Position numbers and translations under genes: made by a program. The notes beneath the pieces are model-generated. The model did not search any database and was not told where the DNA came from. It was given only the letters and a program-made list of their open reading frames with translations. Shown here piece by piece: positions 35,290 to 43,142 of a stretch of 64,000 nucleotides of DNA. The stretch is from Bog-756 sp963828385 (GTDB lineage: Bacteria > Actinomycetota > Acidimicrobiia > Acidimicrobiales > RAAP-2), in the NCBI GenBank assembly GCA_963828385.1, contig CAWHEF010000002.1, positions 1,302,001 to 1,366,000 of the forward strand, given 5' to 3'. Numbering within the stretch: position 1 is the first letter of the stretch; the number at the start of each line of letters is the position of its first letter.

Positions 35290-37439
35290 GCAAGTTCTGG
35301 AGCCGGTCGCATCCGAGCGACGAGCGCCCCGCGCCCCTGGCGCCGTCGACGAGGCCTGCTGAAAGCGGGCCCATGGGCGAGCCACCAACGTCCCGTCACG
35401 AGGTGGGCGACAACGGGTCGACGACGAGCGCCCGGCGCGTCGCCGGTCGAATGCGCCCTGAGCCGGCGATGCCGCCGTCAGCCACCAACGGTTCGGAAGC
35501 CCGCAGGGTCGACGTGCCCGCTCCGACCGCTCGCCCCGTCTTCGTCGCAACCGATTCGGTCGAGGCCGACTCGTTCGAGAACGGGTCCACAAGAGCGGAC
35601 CGCTACCTGGGGCGGACTCTGTCCGGACCGGCCATGTTGACGGCACCTCCCGGACAGCCGTCGTTCTCCGAGCTCAGGTTCTCCGCCGTCGAGGAGCACG
35701 AATTCGACGTGGTAGCGGTCATCAGCGCGGACGGCCGCTTCAGCTTCGTGAGCGCGTCGGCCGAGCGCGTGTTCGGCTACGACATCAGCGGAGCTGTCGG
35801 TCTGAACGTCTTCGACCTCCTCGACCCGAGGAGCACGCCCCAGGTCCGATCGCTCTTCGAGGACCTGATCGCCCGACGGCGGCTGTCGGTGTCGTTGGAG
35901 ATGCAGGCGACCCGTTTCGACGGGAAGCTCATCGTGCTCGACGTCGTGGCCGCCAACCACCTTGCCGACCCGATCGGTGGCATCGTGGTGAACCTTCGGG
36001 ACGTGACCGACCAGAAGCGGCTCGAGCAGCGGATTCACGAGAGTGACGAGCGCCACTCGACGATCATCGAGTCGCTGGCAGACGGTGTCTTGACCGTCGA
36101 CGCCAGTGGCACGGTCACCCGGGTCAACGAGGCCTTCGAGGTGATGTTCAAGACTCCCCGGGTCCGGACGGTCGGCCGCCGCCTCGAAGAGCTCCTGGGC
36201 GGCAAACCCCCCGCAACCGTCGAAGTCGTCGACGTCCACGAACGGGCACTGCCGTTGTCGGAACACCCCCTCATGGTCAGCCTCCGCACGGGCAGGCGTT
36301 CGATCGGGGTCACGATCGGAGTGCGGCCCAGCGGTGAACCGATCATGTGGGTGAGGACGAACGCCCGGGCCATGACGGACTCCGACGGTGACGTGGTGGG
36401 AGCGGTGGCCTCCTTCAGCGACGTCACCGAGCAGAGGGCGGCGGCGGCCGAGCTGCGCCGCGAACAGCGTTTCCTCCAGGTGCTGCTCGATACCTTGGAG
36501 GAAGGGATCGTCGCCTGTGACGCCGACGGACGGATCACCGTGTTCAACGCGGCGGCCCGCAAGCTGCGTGGTCTGCCCGAGTGGGACGAACCGATCGGGC
36601 GCATCCCATCCGAGGAGGGGCTCCTCCGACCAGACGGTTCCCCGATCGAACCCCGGGAGAACCCGCTCATCCGGGTGATGTCGGGCGAACGGCTCCAGGA
36701 CGTGGAGATCATTCTCGAATCGGAGGACGGCAGCCGCCGGAAGGTGAGCGTGAACGGGCAGGCCCTCGTCAACGAGGCCAGCCACCGGCTCGGCGCCGTG
36801 GTGGCGCTGCACGACGTGACCGAGCAGAAGCGAAACGAGGAGCGTCTGGCCGAGCTCGCACTTCACGACCCGCTGACCGGTCTGGCCAACCGGACCCTCC
36901 TCGCCGAGCGGCTCCAGGAGGCCATCGATGGACTGGCTGCGTTGAGCGTCGCCCGTCCCGCCGGGGGCGACGACGGTCTCGTCGACCCGGGAATCGCCGT
37001 GTTCTTGCTGGACCTCGACGAGTTCAAGGAGATCAACGACGTGCTCGGTCATGACGTCGGTGACGACCTGCTGGTGGCGGTGGCCCGTCGCTTGGCGGCC
37101 ATCGTGCGCCCCACCGACACCGTCGCCCGCCTGGGGGGCGACGAGTTCGTGGTCGTGTGCCAGATCGAGAACGGCGAGGACGAGATGGCGAGGATCGCCG
37201 AGCGGATCTCCTCGGCCCTGGCCAGGCCGTACAGGATCGACGGAAGGATCCTCCACGCGCTCGCCTCGGTTGGCGGCGTGTTCGTGGACCATCCGGACAC
37301 CGACCCCTCGAAGCTGTTGAGCCGGGCCGACGACGCCATGTACGGCGTGAAGTGGGGTCGTCGCCGCCAACGTCGGTCCATGATCGACACGCAGGAGGTG
37401 TGGGCAGTCGACCCCACGACCGACACAGCGTCCGATTAG
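35286..37439 (+). CDS. Diguanylate cyclase with multiple PAS domains, inside the PIM operon
   Basis: A 717-residue sensor protein. Residues 1-135 are polar and low in complexity. Three PAS-type domains follow: EFDVVAVISADGRFSFVSAS (about 140-255), IIESLADGVLTVDASGTVTR (about 260-385, with NLRDVT- and SFSDVTEQ-type PAC ends) and LLDTLEEGIVACDADGRITV (about 400-520). The GGDEF domain starts HDPLTGLANRTLLAERLQEA and contains LGGDEFVVV intact. The inhibitory RxxD site (RPTD) sits five residues before it. No EAL domain or membrane span is seen, so it should be a soluble c-di-GMP synthase. It overlaps the acyltransferase stop by 4 bp and lies 34 bp before pimA. Its place within lipid-glycan synthesis is unusual. 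Confidence 0.88.
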   Translation: MSKFWSRSHPSDERPAPLAPSTRPAESGPMGEPPTSRHEVGDNGSTTSARRVAGRMRPEPAMPPSATNGSEARRVDVPAPTARPVFVATDSVEADSFENGSTRADRYLGRTLSGPAMLTAPPGQPSFSELRFSAVEEHEFDVVAVISADGRFSFVSASAERVFGYDISGAVGLNVFDLLDPRSTPQVRSLFEDLIARRRLSVSLEMQATRFDGKLIVLDVVAANHLADPIGGIVVNLRDVTDQKRLEQRIHESDERHSTIIESLADGVLTVDASGTVTRVNEAFEVMFKTPRVRTVGRRLEELLGGKPPATVEVVDVHERALPLSEHPLMVSLRTGRRSIGVTIGVRPSGEPIMWVRTNARAMTDSDGDVVGAVASFSDVTEQRAAAAELRREQRFLQVLLDTLEEGIVACDADGRITVFNAAARKLRGLPEWDEPIGRIPSEEGLLRPDGSPIEPRENPLIRVMSGERLQDVEIILESEDGSRRKVSVNGQALVNEASHRLGAVVALHDVTEQKRNEERLAELALHDPLTGLANRTLLAERLQEAIDGLAALSVARPAGGDDGLVDPGIAVFLLDLDEFKEINDVLGHDVGDDLLVAVARRLAAIVRPTDTVARLGGDEFVVVCQIENGEDEMARIAERISSALARPYRIDGRILHALASVGGVFVDHPDTDPSKLLSRADDAMYGVKWGRRRQRRSMIDTQEVWAVDPTTDTASD

Positions 37440-37473
37440 CGATCGCGTGGTGCCGGCCCACAGAGAGGCTTAG

Positions 37474-38688
37474 GTGTCCTTGCGCGTCGCCCTCGTCTGC
37501 CCGTACAGCCTCTCGCGTCCCGGTGGTGTCCAGGGCCAGGTGATGGGCCTGGCCCGTCGGCTGCGAACGGCCGGGATCGAGGCGACCGTCTTCGCCCCCG
37601 TCGACGACACTGCGAAGAATGGCCCGCTCTCCTCCGGCGACCCGGACGGCGACGGCCACGACCGGGTGGATGTGGTGGCCACCGGTCGTTCGGTTCCCAT
37701 CCCTGCCAACGGGTCCCGGGCTCCGATCACCATCTCGCCGCTGGCGGTGGCCCGGGCCGTCCGCACCATCCGGACCGGCCGGTACGACCTCGTGCACGTG
37801 CACGAACCGTTCACCCCCGGAGTTCCTTACGGTCTCCTGGCCGCTCGAGGACTCCCGCCGTTGGTGGCCACGTTTCACCGGAGCGGGTCCAGCCCCTTCT
37901 ACACGCTCCTCTCTCCCTTGTCGCGCCCTGTTGCCCGCCGTCGCATCGCCGTTCGCTGTGTCGTGTCGGAAGCGGCGCGCCAGACGGCGACGCGCGCCCT
38001 TGGGGGCACGTTTCGAGTCGGCTTCAACGGGATCGAGGTGGATCGGTTCGCCGCCGCCGCCCCCTGGCCCACCGAGGAACGGGCCGCCGTGCTCTTTCTC
38101 GGCCGTCACGAGGCGCGCAAAGGACTGCCGGTGCTCCTCGACGCCTTCGCCTCGCTCCGGGGCCGAGCCGCGGCATCGGAGCAGACGCCGGGATCTCCGG
38201 TGCTCTGGGTGGCCGGCGACGGACCCGAGACCGACCGGCTGCGTCGCCGGCATCCCGACTCCTCCGATGTCCGGTGGCTCGGGGTGATCACCGAGCAGGA
38301 GAAATACCGCCGTCTGGTGGCCGCCACGATCGTCGTCGCCCCGTCGCTCGGAGGCGAGTCCTTCGGGATGGTGCTGCTCGAAGCCATGGCTGCTCGTGCC
38401 CTGGTCGTGGCCAGTGACATCGCCGGGTACCGGGACGCCGCCGGCGGCCACGCCGCCCTCGTCCCACCAGGGGATGTGAGCGCGCTGGCTGACGCGCTGT
38501 CGGCCGATCTCGCCGCCGCTGGCGGTTGCATGACATCCGGACCACGAGCCGACGAGGGCGACGGCCCACCGGGCCGGCGACTGGTCGACCGGCTCGACGC
38601 TGGCCAGGCGTGGGCCGGCCGGTGGTCGATGGAGCGGTTGGCCGCCTGGTACGGCGAGATCTACCGGAACGTGGTCGGAGGGCTCTGA
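37474..38688 (+). CDS. pimA: GT4 glycosyltransferase, phosphatidylinositol alpha-mannosyltransferase type
   Basis: A 404-residue GT-B enzyme. The acceptor-side loop near the N-terminus reads PYSLSRPGGVQGQVMGLARR, matching PimA. It continues with VPIPANGSRAPITISPLAVA, YDLVHVHEPFTPGVPYGLLA, ATFHRSGSS, VGFNGIEVDRF and VLFLGRHEARKGLPVLLDAF. The nucleotide-sugar motif is APSLGGESFGMVLLEAMAAR, the E-x7-E of GT4 proteins. It would transfer mannose from GDP-mannose to the inositol of phosphatidylinositol at the inner membrane face, the first PIM step. GTG 37474 follows AGAGAGG. Synteny with Rv2610c supports the call. An insert of about 20 polar residues lies near residue 360. Confidence 0.87.
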   Translation: MSLRVALVCPYSLSRPGGVQGQVMGLARRLRTAGIEATVFAPVDDTAKNGPLSSGDPDGDGHDRVDVVATGRSVPIPANGSRAPITISPLAVARAVRTIRTGRYDLVHVHEPFTPGVPYGLLAARGLPPLVATFHRSGSSPFYTLLSPLSRPVARRRIAVRCVVSEAARQTATRALGGTFRVGFNGIEVDRFAAAAPWPTEERAAVLFLGRHEARKGLPVLLDAFASLRGRAAASEQTPGSPVLWVAGDGPETDRLRRRHPDSSDVRWLGVITEQEKYRRLVAATIVVAPSLGGESFGMVLLEAMAARALVVASDIAGYRDAAGGHAALVPPGDVSALADALSADLAAAGGCMTSGPRADEGDGPPGRRLVDRLDAGQAWAGRWSMERLAAWYGEIYRNVVGGL

Positions 38689-38727
38689 TCGAAGAGACCG
38701 AGCGAAGCGCCGTACACTGCTCTGACC

Positions 38728-40017
38728 ATGGGTGAGGGAGAGCAGAGCACCGGCGGAGCGCCGAACGGCCGATCCAGACGGCGACGACCAGGGCAGGGGC
38801 CCGCTCGGGCTTCGGGGACCTCGTCGGGCTCACCCCGACGGGGCTCTTCGGGGGGATCGGCGGCGCGGCCGCCCCGCACAAAGGCGAGCGGCGATGGTGG
38901 GCCTGGAGGCCGCACGAACCGGGGAGCGACGTCAGGAGCGAGTGGTTCCGGTCCCGGTCGGGACAGTGGTCGTGGACGCCGACGGCAGCCGACTGGCCGC
39001 ACCGTAGGTTCGGCTCCGTCCTCGAGGAGACAAGGCACGACGAAGGCACAGGGACAGCCCTCGCAGCCTGCCACCTCCCAGGCATCGTCGTCGGTCATCG
39101 ATCGACCGTTCGGCGAGAGCGAGGAGGCCGACGCTGCCCAGGCAAGCCGGGCCCGGGCACGGCGGATGTGCGTGCCGCCGGCACTGGCGATGGGAGTCCT
39201 CGCTGCCGCTGTGGTGGTCGTGGTCTGCGTCGTCACCGGCTCGCCCGTCGTGATCGCAGCTGCCGCCTTCGTGGTCGTGACCGCCGGTGCCGCTGTCATG
39301 ATCTGGTTTCGGGCACCGAGCGCCATTCTGTCTGCGATCGGGGCGGTGCCGAGCCACGAGGAGCGCCACCCTCGACTCCACAATCTGGTCGACGGCCTGT
39401 GCGCCACCATGGGACTGCCCCGCCCGACCATCTGCGTCGTCGAAAGCCCTCGCCCCAACGCTCTTGCACTCGGACGAGCTCCGGACCATGCGTATCTCGT
39501 CGTGACGTCGGGGCTCGACCAGGCCCTGAACCTGGTCGAGTTGGAGGGGGTGCTCGCCCACGAGCTCGTGCACGTGAAACGCCAGGACACCGTGCTGGCC
39601 GGGACGGCGATGATGTCGGCCGCCCTCGAGTCGCTGGTGGTGGGCCTGTCCAGGGGCACAGAGCGGGTGCACCGGCTGGTCGGGCCAGGGAGGGAGTACC
39701 GGACCGACCAGAGAGCCGCATCGATCGTCCGTTACCCACCCGGAATCGGATCGGCCCTCGAGATCATGACCCTCGGGACCACGCAGAACGGGACCACGGA
39801 GCTCGGGACCACGCAAAACGGGACCCGGCAGGGCGGGACGGGCGGCCCGCAGCCCCCTTCTGTTTCCTCGGGATCGTGGCCGCCGGGAAGGGGCCGTCTG
39901 GCCATCCTCACCCGGTGGCTGTGGATCGATCCGTTGGGCGGCGAACCCGCGGATGCGCCCACCCTCGGCGATCTCGACGACACGCGGGTTCGGGCCGAGG
40001 TCCAGTCCCTCATCTGA
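38728..40017 (+). CDS. M48-family membrane metallopeptidase with long disordered N-terminus
   Basis: A 429-residue protein. Residues 1-150 are Gly/Ser/Arg-rich and probably disordered. Two membrane spans follow (LAMGVLAAAVVVVVCVVTG and VIAAAAFVVVTAGAAVMIWF), then the peptidase domain: PNALALGRAPDHAYLVVTSG and the zinc motif GVLAHELVHVKRQDTVLAG (HExxH variant HELVH, about residue 278). The candidate third ligand is the Glu of GREYRTDQRAASIV. The usual third hydrophobic block between the two is short. A 30-bp tandem repeat encodes LGTTQNGTTE/LGTTQNGTRQ near residue 350. It follows pimA by 39 bp on the same strand. HtpX-like quality control of membrane proteins is the family role; here it is inference. 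Confidence 0.78.
   Translation: MGEGEQSTGGAPNGRSRRRRPGQGPARASGTSSGSPRRGSSGGSAARPPRTKASGDGGPGGRTNRGATSGASGSGPGRDSGRGRRRQPTGRTVGSAPSSRRQGTTKAQGQPSQPATSQASSSVIDRPFGESEEADAAQASRARARRMCVPPALAMGVLAAAVVVVVCVVTGSPVVIAAAAFVVVTAGAAVMIWFRAPSAILSAIGAVPSHEERHPRLHNLVDGLCATMGLPRPTICVVESPRPNALALGRAPDHAYLVVTSGLDQALNLVELEGVLAHELVHVKRQDTVLAGTAMMSAALESLVVGLSRGTERVHRLVGPGREYRTDQRAASIVRYPPGIGSALEIMTLGTTQNGTTELGTTQNGTRQGGTGGPQPPSVSSGSWPPGRGRLAILTRWLWIDPLGGEPADAPTLGDLDDTRVRAEVQSLI
39772..39831. repeat. 30-bp tandem repeat, two copies, within the M48 peptidase gene
   Basis: Two 30-bp units start at 39772 and 39802 and differ at a few positions; a shorter G-G-G-A-C-C motif recurs within each. They insert ten residues twice between the peptidase core and the C-terminal segment without shifting the frame. 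Confidence 0.85.
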
Positions 40018-40024
40018 TGCGGTC

Positions 40025-40041
40025 CCCGGACGGCGTCCGGG
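40025..40041. terminator. Hairpin between the convergent M48 peptidase and MarR genes
   Basis: CCCGGACG, one base, CGTCCGGG: a perfect inverted repeat in the 28-bp gap between the two stop codons. It could end transcription from both sides. No T-tract follows, as is common in high-GC actinobacteria, so the function is unproven. Confidence 0.45.
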
Positions 40042-40045
40042 CGGA

Positions 40046-40627
40046 TCAGGAGGCATCCGGGCAGCTTGGAGAGAGCCCGCATTCATCCTCCATCAGCTCC
40101 CGGGAACCGTCGCGCCGGTAGAGGTGGTCGCGGAGCCTCCGCAGCAGGTCGGAAAGCCTACGCTCGTCGGCCGGGCTGAACACGGCGCTCAGGACATCGT
40201 CGATATGTGAGGCGTGCAGGGGCACGGCCCGGTCCATGAGGCCCTTGCCTTCCGCGCTTAGCACGGCGAACGCCCCCCGACGGTCCTCCGGGCACGCCCG
40301 ACGGGACACCAGTCCTTGATGGGCGAGGCGATCGACGGCACGGGTCAGCCCGCTCGGGGTGAGGAGCGTCTGGTCCGCCAGTTCGCTCATCCGCAGCTCG
40401 TTTCCCGGGGACCGGGCGAGGCGGACGAGGATGTCGAATCCCTGGCTCGAAATGGCGAATTCGGTCTCGAGCCTGTGCTGGAAGAGTTGCCGGAGAGCGG
40501 CAGCCGACTCGAAGAGCAGGCCCACGGTCGTCATCCGGGCGTCGTCCGGAGGTCGATCGCCAGACGCGCCCATCCGCCCACCACTCGCTGCCCTGCCGCC
40601 TGCTCCCTCGGCGCCGCCCTTGTCCAC
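40046..40627 (-). CDS. MarR-family transcriptional regulator
   Basis: The winged helix is clear: FDILVRLARSPGNELRMSEL, then ADQTLLTPSGLTRAVDRLAH (recognition helix), then QGLVSRRACPEDRRGAFAVL for the wing with its D-x-R motif. Flanking helices form the dimer interface (LFESAAALRQLFQHRLETEF). The 193-residue reading from 40627 has a Gly-rich N-terminus; ATG 40534 (MTTVGLLF) gives a more usual length of about 162. It is divergent from a YceI gene, with a palindromic site between them, so it probably represses both. Confidence 0.85.
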   Translation of the reverse strand: MDKGGAEGAGGRAASGGRMGASGDRPPDDARMTTVGLLFESAAALRQLFQHRLETEFAISSQGFDILVRLARSPGNELRMSELADQTLLTPSGLTRAVDRLAHQGLVSRRACPEDRRGAFAVLSAEGKGLMDRAVPLHASHIDDVLSAVFSPADERRLSDLLRRLRDHLYRRDGSRELMEDECGLSPSCPDAS

Positions 40628-40653
40628 GCGCCCATCGTACTCGACCGATAAGA

Positions 40654-40673
40654 AGTTGATTGCACATACAACT
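40654..40673. promoter_or_regulatory. MarR-type palindromic operator between the marR-like and yceI genes
   Basis: AGTTGATTGCACATACAACT is an imperfect palindrome with perfect AGTTG/CAACT ends and 7 of 10 symmetric positions. MarR operators are commonly 16-20 bp palindromes of this AT-rich kind. It is the most AT-rich stretch in the divergent gap and is centred about 36 bp from the longer MarR start. Confidence 0.55.
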
Positions 40674-40796
40674 AAAGTCCGCTACGGTAGAGGCAGAAAG
40701 CCGATCGAGGACTGAGACCCCCGGGCCTGTCCCGGATGCGAGGGCGATCGGCAGGCCAACCGAGTACGAACGAAAGACGCACGAGGAGTGTGAGCC

Positions 40797-41375
40797 ATGC
40801 CAGACACGGAAACAGCCATTCGCACCGTCGACGGGGTCGGGTACCCCCCGGCGGGGACCTATGTCATCGACCCCGTCCACACCGAGCTCGGGTTCGCCGT
40901 ACGCCACATGGCCGTGTCCAAAGTGCGCGGTCGATTGGGGACGTTCGAGGGAGCCCTCGAGCTCGGCGAGGACCCGGCAGGGTCCAACGTCTCGGTGACG
41001 ATCGACGCCACCAGCGTCGACACCCGCGACGAGACGAGAGACGGCCACCTCAAGAGCAACGACTTCTTCGACGTGGAGAACCACCCGACATGGACGTTCG
41101 CCAGCACGTCGATCACGCCCAAGAGCCCCACCGAGTTCGCCGTCGACGGCGACCTCACGATCCGGGGTGTGACGAGGCAGGTACGCCTCGACACCACGCT
41201 CGAGGGTGTGGTGAAGGACCCCTACGGGAACATCCGGGTCGGCTTCAGTGCATCGACATCCATCAACCGTGATGACTTCGGTGTGTCGTTCGGTGCCGTC
41301 ATGGAGACGGGCGGCATGGTCGTGGCGAAGAAGGTCGACATCCAGATCGAGCTCGAGGCGGTGCTCCAGTCCTGA
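40797..41375 (+). CDS. YceI-family lipid-binding protein
   Basis: A 192-residue YceI-like lipocalin-fold protein. It begins with a short polar leader, then PAGTYVIDPVHTELGFAVRH (the D-x-x-H-S-x-V-x-F-x-V-x-H signature with small changes), VSVTIDATSVDTRDETRDGH and LKSNDFFDVENHPTWTFAST, all strongly conserved. FSASTSINRDDFGVSFGAVM closes the barrel. There is no signal peptide, so it is probably cytoplasmic. Relatives bind polyisoprenoids or fatty amides. Divergent from a MarR gene and probably controlled by it. Confidence 0.88.
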   Translation: MPDTETAIRTVDGVGYPPAGTYVIDPVHTELGFAVRHMAVSKVRGRLGTFEGALELGEDPAGSNVSVTIDATSVDTRDETRDGHLKSNDFFDVENHPTWTFASTSITPKSPTEFAVDGDLTIRGVTRQVRLDTTLEGVVKDPYGNIRVGFSASTSINRDDFGVSFGAVMETGGMVVAKKVDIQIELEAVLQS

Positions 41376-41416
41376 GGTCCTCCAGTCCTGAGGCCCTGAG
41401 GTCCTGAGGTCCTGAG
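41370..41416. repeat. 9-bp-based tandem repeat at the yceI 3' end
   Basis: Variants of TCCTGAGGT/TCCTGAGGC repeat with 9-bp spacing from the last codons and stop of yceI into the gap before pdxS. The copies are imperfect. The repeat supplies the TGA stop of yceI, so its expansion or loss could move the end of the protein. Confidence 0.75.
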
Positions 41417-41488
41417 CGCCGCTCTCCGGCTGGTTGGAGGGTCAGTAGCCCGCTGGGGCTCATCCGGCGTTTCTTCCGCATGCCGACG

Positions 41489-41510
41489 AGCCCGTCCCTC
41501 CAGGCGGGCT
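41489..41510 (+). terminator. Candidate hairpin between yceI and pdxS
   Basis: AGCCCG, ten bases, CGGGCT form a 6-bp stem in the yceI-pdxS gap. A smaller stem AGCCC-GCTG-GGGCT precedes it at 41447-41460. Either could end yceI transcription; no T-tract is present. Confidence 0.35.
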
Positions 41511-41526
41511 GTGTGGGTTGCCGGAG

Positions 41527-41532
41527 TAGGAT
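41527..41532 (+). promoter_or_regulatory. Candidate -10 element of pdxS (leaderless transcript)
   Basis: TAGGAT lies with only six bases between it and the pdxS ATG. Transcription would then start at or next to the A of the ATG, giving a leaderless mRNA, which is frequent in actinobacteria. No ribosome-binding site is visible upstream of the ATG, in keeping with this. Confidence 0.45.
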
Positions 41533-41538
41533 GAGGCC

Positions 41539-42477
41539 ATGGCCGAAGCCCAGAGCGACTCCACCACCAGCGCCGACGCCCGGGTGCCCGGCGCCGCCGA
41601 TCGGCCGACAGGTACGTTCACCGTCAAGCGCGGTCTGGCCGAGATGCTACGCGGCGGGGTGATCATGGACGTGGTCGACGCCGACCAGGCCAAGGTGGCC
41701 GAGGACGCCGGAGCGGTGGCGGTGATGGCGCTCGAGCGGGTGCCGGCCGATATCCGTCGTGACGGCGGTGTGGCCCGCATGAGCGATCCCGTGCTCATCG
41801 AGGGTATCAAGGAGGCGGTCACCGTCCCGGTCATGGCCAAGGCCCGGATCGGCCATTTCGCCGAAGCGCAGGTGCTGGCGGCGCTCGGCGTCGACTACGT
41901 CGACGAGAGCGAGGTCCTGACCCCGGCGGACGAAGCCCATCACATCGACAAGTGGGCATTCGAGATCCCCTTCGTCTGCGGGGCGACCAACCTCGGGGAG
42001 GCGCTGCGCCGCGTGTCCGAGGGCGCGGCCATGATCCGGTCCAAGGGAGAGGCGGGGACGGGCAACATCGTCGAGGCGGTCCGTCACCTCCGGTCCATCC
42101 GCGGCGACATCGGCAAGATCACCCAGGCCGACGCGGCCGAGCTGTACGGGTGGGCGAAAGAGCTCCGCGCCCCTGTCAGCTTGGTTCAGGAGATCGCCTC
42201 GACCGGTCGGCTCCCCGTGCCGCTGTTCTGTGCCGGGGGGATCGCCACGCCGGCTGACGCCTCGCTCGTCATGCAGCTCGGTGCCGAGGCCGTGTTCGTC
42301 GGCTCCGGAATCTTCAAGAGCGGGAATCCCTCCCAGAGGGCCCGGGCCATCGTCGAGGCCACCGCTCACTTCGACGACGCCGACTTGGTGGCCAAGGTGT
42401 CGAGCGGGCTCGGTGACGCCATGCCCGGTCAGGAGATGGGTTCGCTCGGGGTCCACCTGGCCGAGCGTGGTTGGTAG
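41539..42477 (+). CDS. pdxS: Pyridoxal 5'-phosphate synthase, synthase subunit
   Basis: A full-length 312-residue PdxS. Signature segments are TFTVKRGLAEMLRGGVIMDV (with the D of the ribose-phosphate site), VMALERVPADIRRDGGVARM, KARIGHFAEAQVLAALGVDY and the catalytic-Lys stretch SVPVMAK-like TVPVMAKARIGH. IRSKGEAGTGNIVEAVRHLR carries the second active-site Lys, and LFCAGGIATPADASLVMQLG with GAEAVFVGSGIFKSGNP binds phosphate. It condenses ribose 5-phosphate, glyceraldehyde 3-phosphate and ammonia to PLP. The ammonia normally comes from PdxT, encoded 36 bp downstream, but see the Ser substitution there. Confidence 0.95.
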   Translation: MAEAQSDSTTSADARVPGAADRPTGTFTVKRGLAEMLRGGVIMDVVDADQAKVAEDAGAVAVMALERVPADIRRDGGVARMSDPVLIEGIKEAVTVPVMAKARIGHFAEAQVLAALGVDYVDESEVLTPADEAHHIDKWAFEIPFVCGATNLGEALRRVSEGAAMIRSKGEAGTGNIVEAVRHLRSIRGDIGKITQADAAELYGWAKELRAPVSLVQEIASTGRLPVPLFCAGGIATPADASLVMQLGAEAVFVGSGIFKSGNPSQRARAIVEATAHFDDADLVAKVSSGLGDAMPGQEMGSLGVHLAERGW

Positions 42478-42513
42478 CCCGACGGCCGCGAGCCAGCGCC
42501 GGGGATCCGGACG

Positions 42514-43119
42514 ATGACGGTCGGAGTGCTCGATCTCCAGGGTGATGTACGCCAGCACGTGTGCGCCCTCGAGTCGCTCGGCGAGACGGTGCGAACCGTG
42601 CGCCGGCCCGATGACCTGAATGGTCTCTCAGGCCTGGTCCTTCCGGGCGGAGAGTCCACAACCCTCTCGTTGCTGCTCGAGTCCTCGGGGCTCTTCGAAC
42701 CGGTCGCCTCCGCCCTCGGCGACGGTCTGCCGGTGCTCGGAACCTCCGCGGGGATGATCCTGTTGGCGAGCGAGGTGGTGGACGGGCGCCCGGACCAGCG
42801 CTCCTTCGCCGCCATCGACCTCGTGGTCCGGCGCAACGCCTTCGGACGCCAGGCGGCCTCGTTCGAATGTGACCTCGAGGTCGAGGCGCTGGGCCCAGAG
42901 CCGTTGCACGCCGTCTTCATTCGCGCACCGCTCGTCGAGGAGGTGGGTCCCGACGTCGACGTGGTGGCCGAGCTGCCGCCAACGGGGGACGGCGGGCCGG
43001 TTCGGGCGGTGGCCTGCCGCTGGGGTTCGGTGCTCGTGACTGCGTTCCATCCCGAACTGACCGGGGACCGACGACTGCACCGGCTGTTCGTGGCCATGAC
43101 CAAGGAGGGCGGACGGTGA
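42514..43119 (+). CDS. pdxT: PLP synthase glutaminase subunit with Ser in place of the nucleophile Cys
   Basis: A 201-residue class I glutaminase of the PdxT family: TVGVLDLQGDVRQHVCALES, GLVLPGGESTTLSLLLESSG, and the His-Glu dyad AFHPELTGDRRLHRLF. The oxyanion/nucleophile loop, GTCAGM in other PdxT proteins, reads LGTSAGMILLASEV here; codon 78 (42745-42747) is TCC. Cys-to-Ser exchange at this position abolishes hydrolysis in class I glutaminases. Everything else is conserved and the gene is intact, so it may still dock on PdxS. A sequence error is possible but would be a substitution, unlike the indels elsewhere in the window. Confidence 0.9.
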   Translation: MTVGVLDLQGDVRQHVCALESLGETVRTVRRPDDLNGLSGLVLPGGESTTLSLLLESSGLFEPVASALGDGLPVLGTSAGMILLASEVVDGRPDQRSFAAIDLVVRRNAFGRQAASFECDLEVEALGPEPLHAVFIRAPLVEEVGPDVDVVAELPPTGDGGPVRAVACRWGSVLVTAFHPELTGDRRLHRLFVAMTKEGGR

Positions 43120-43142
43120 CCAGTGGGAAGATGAGCTAGCAG

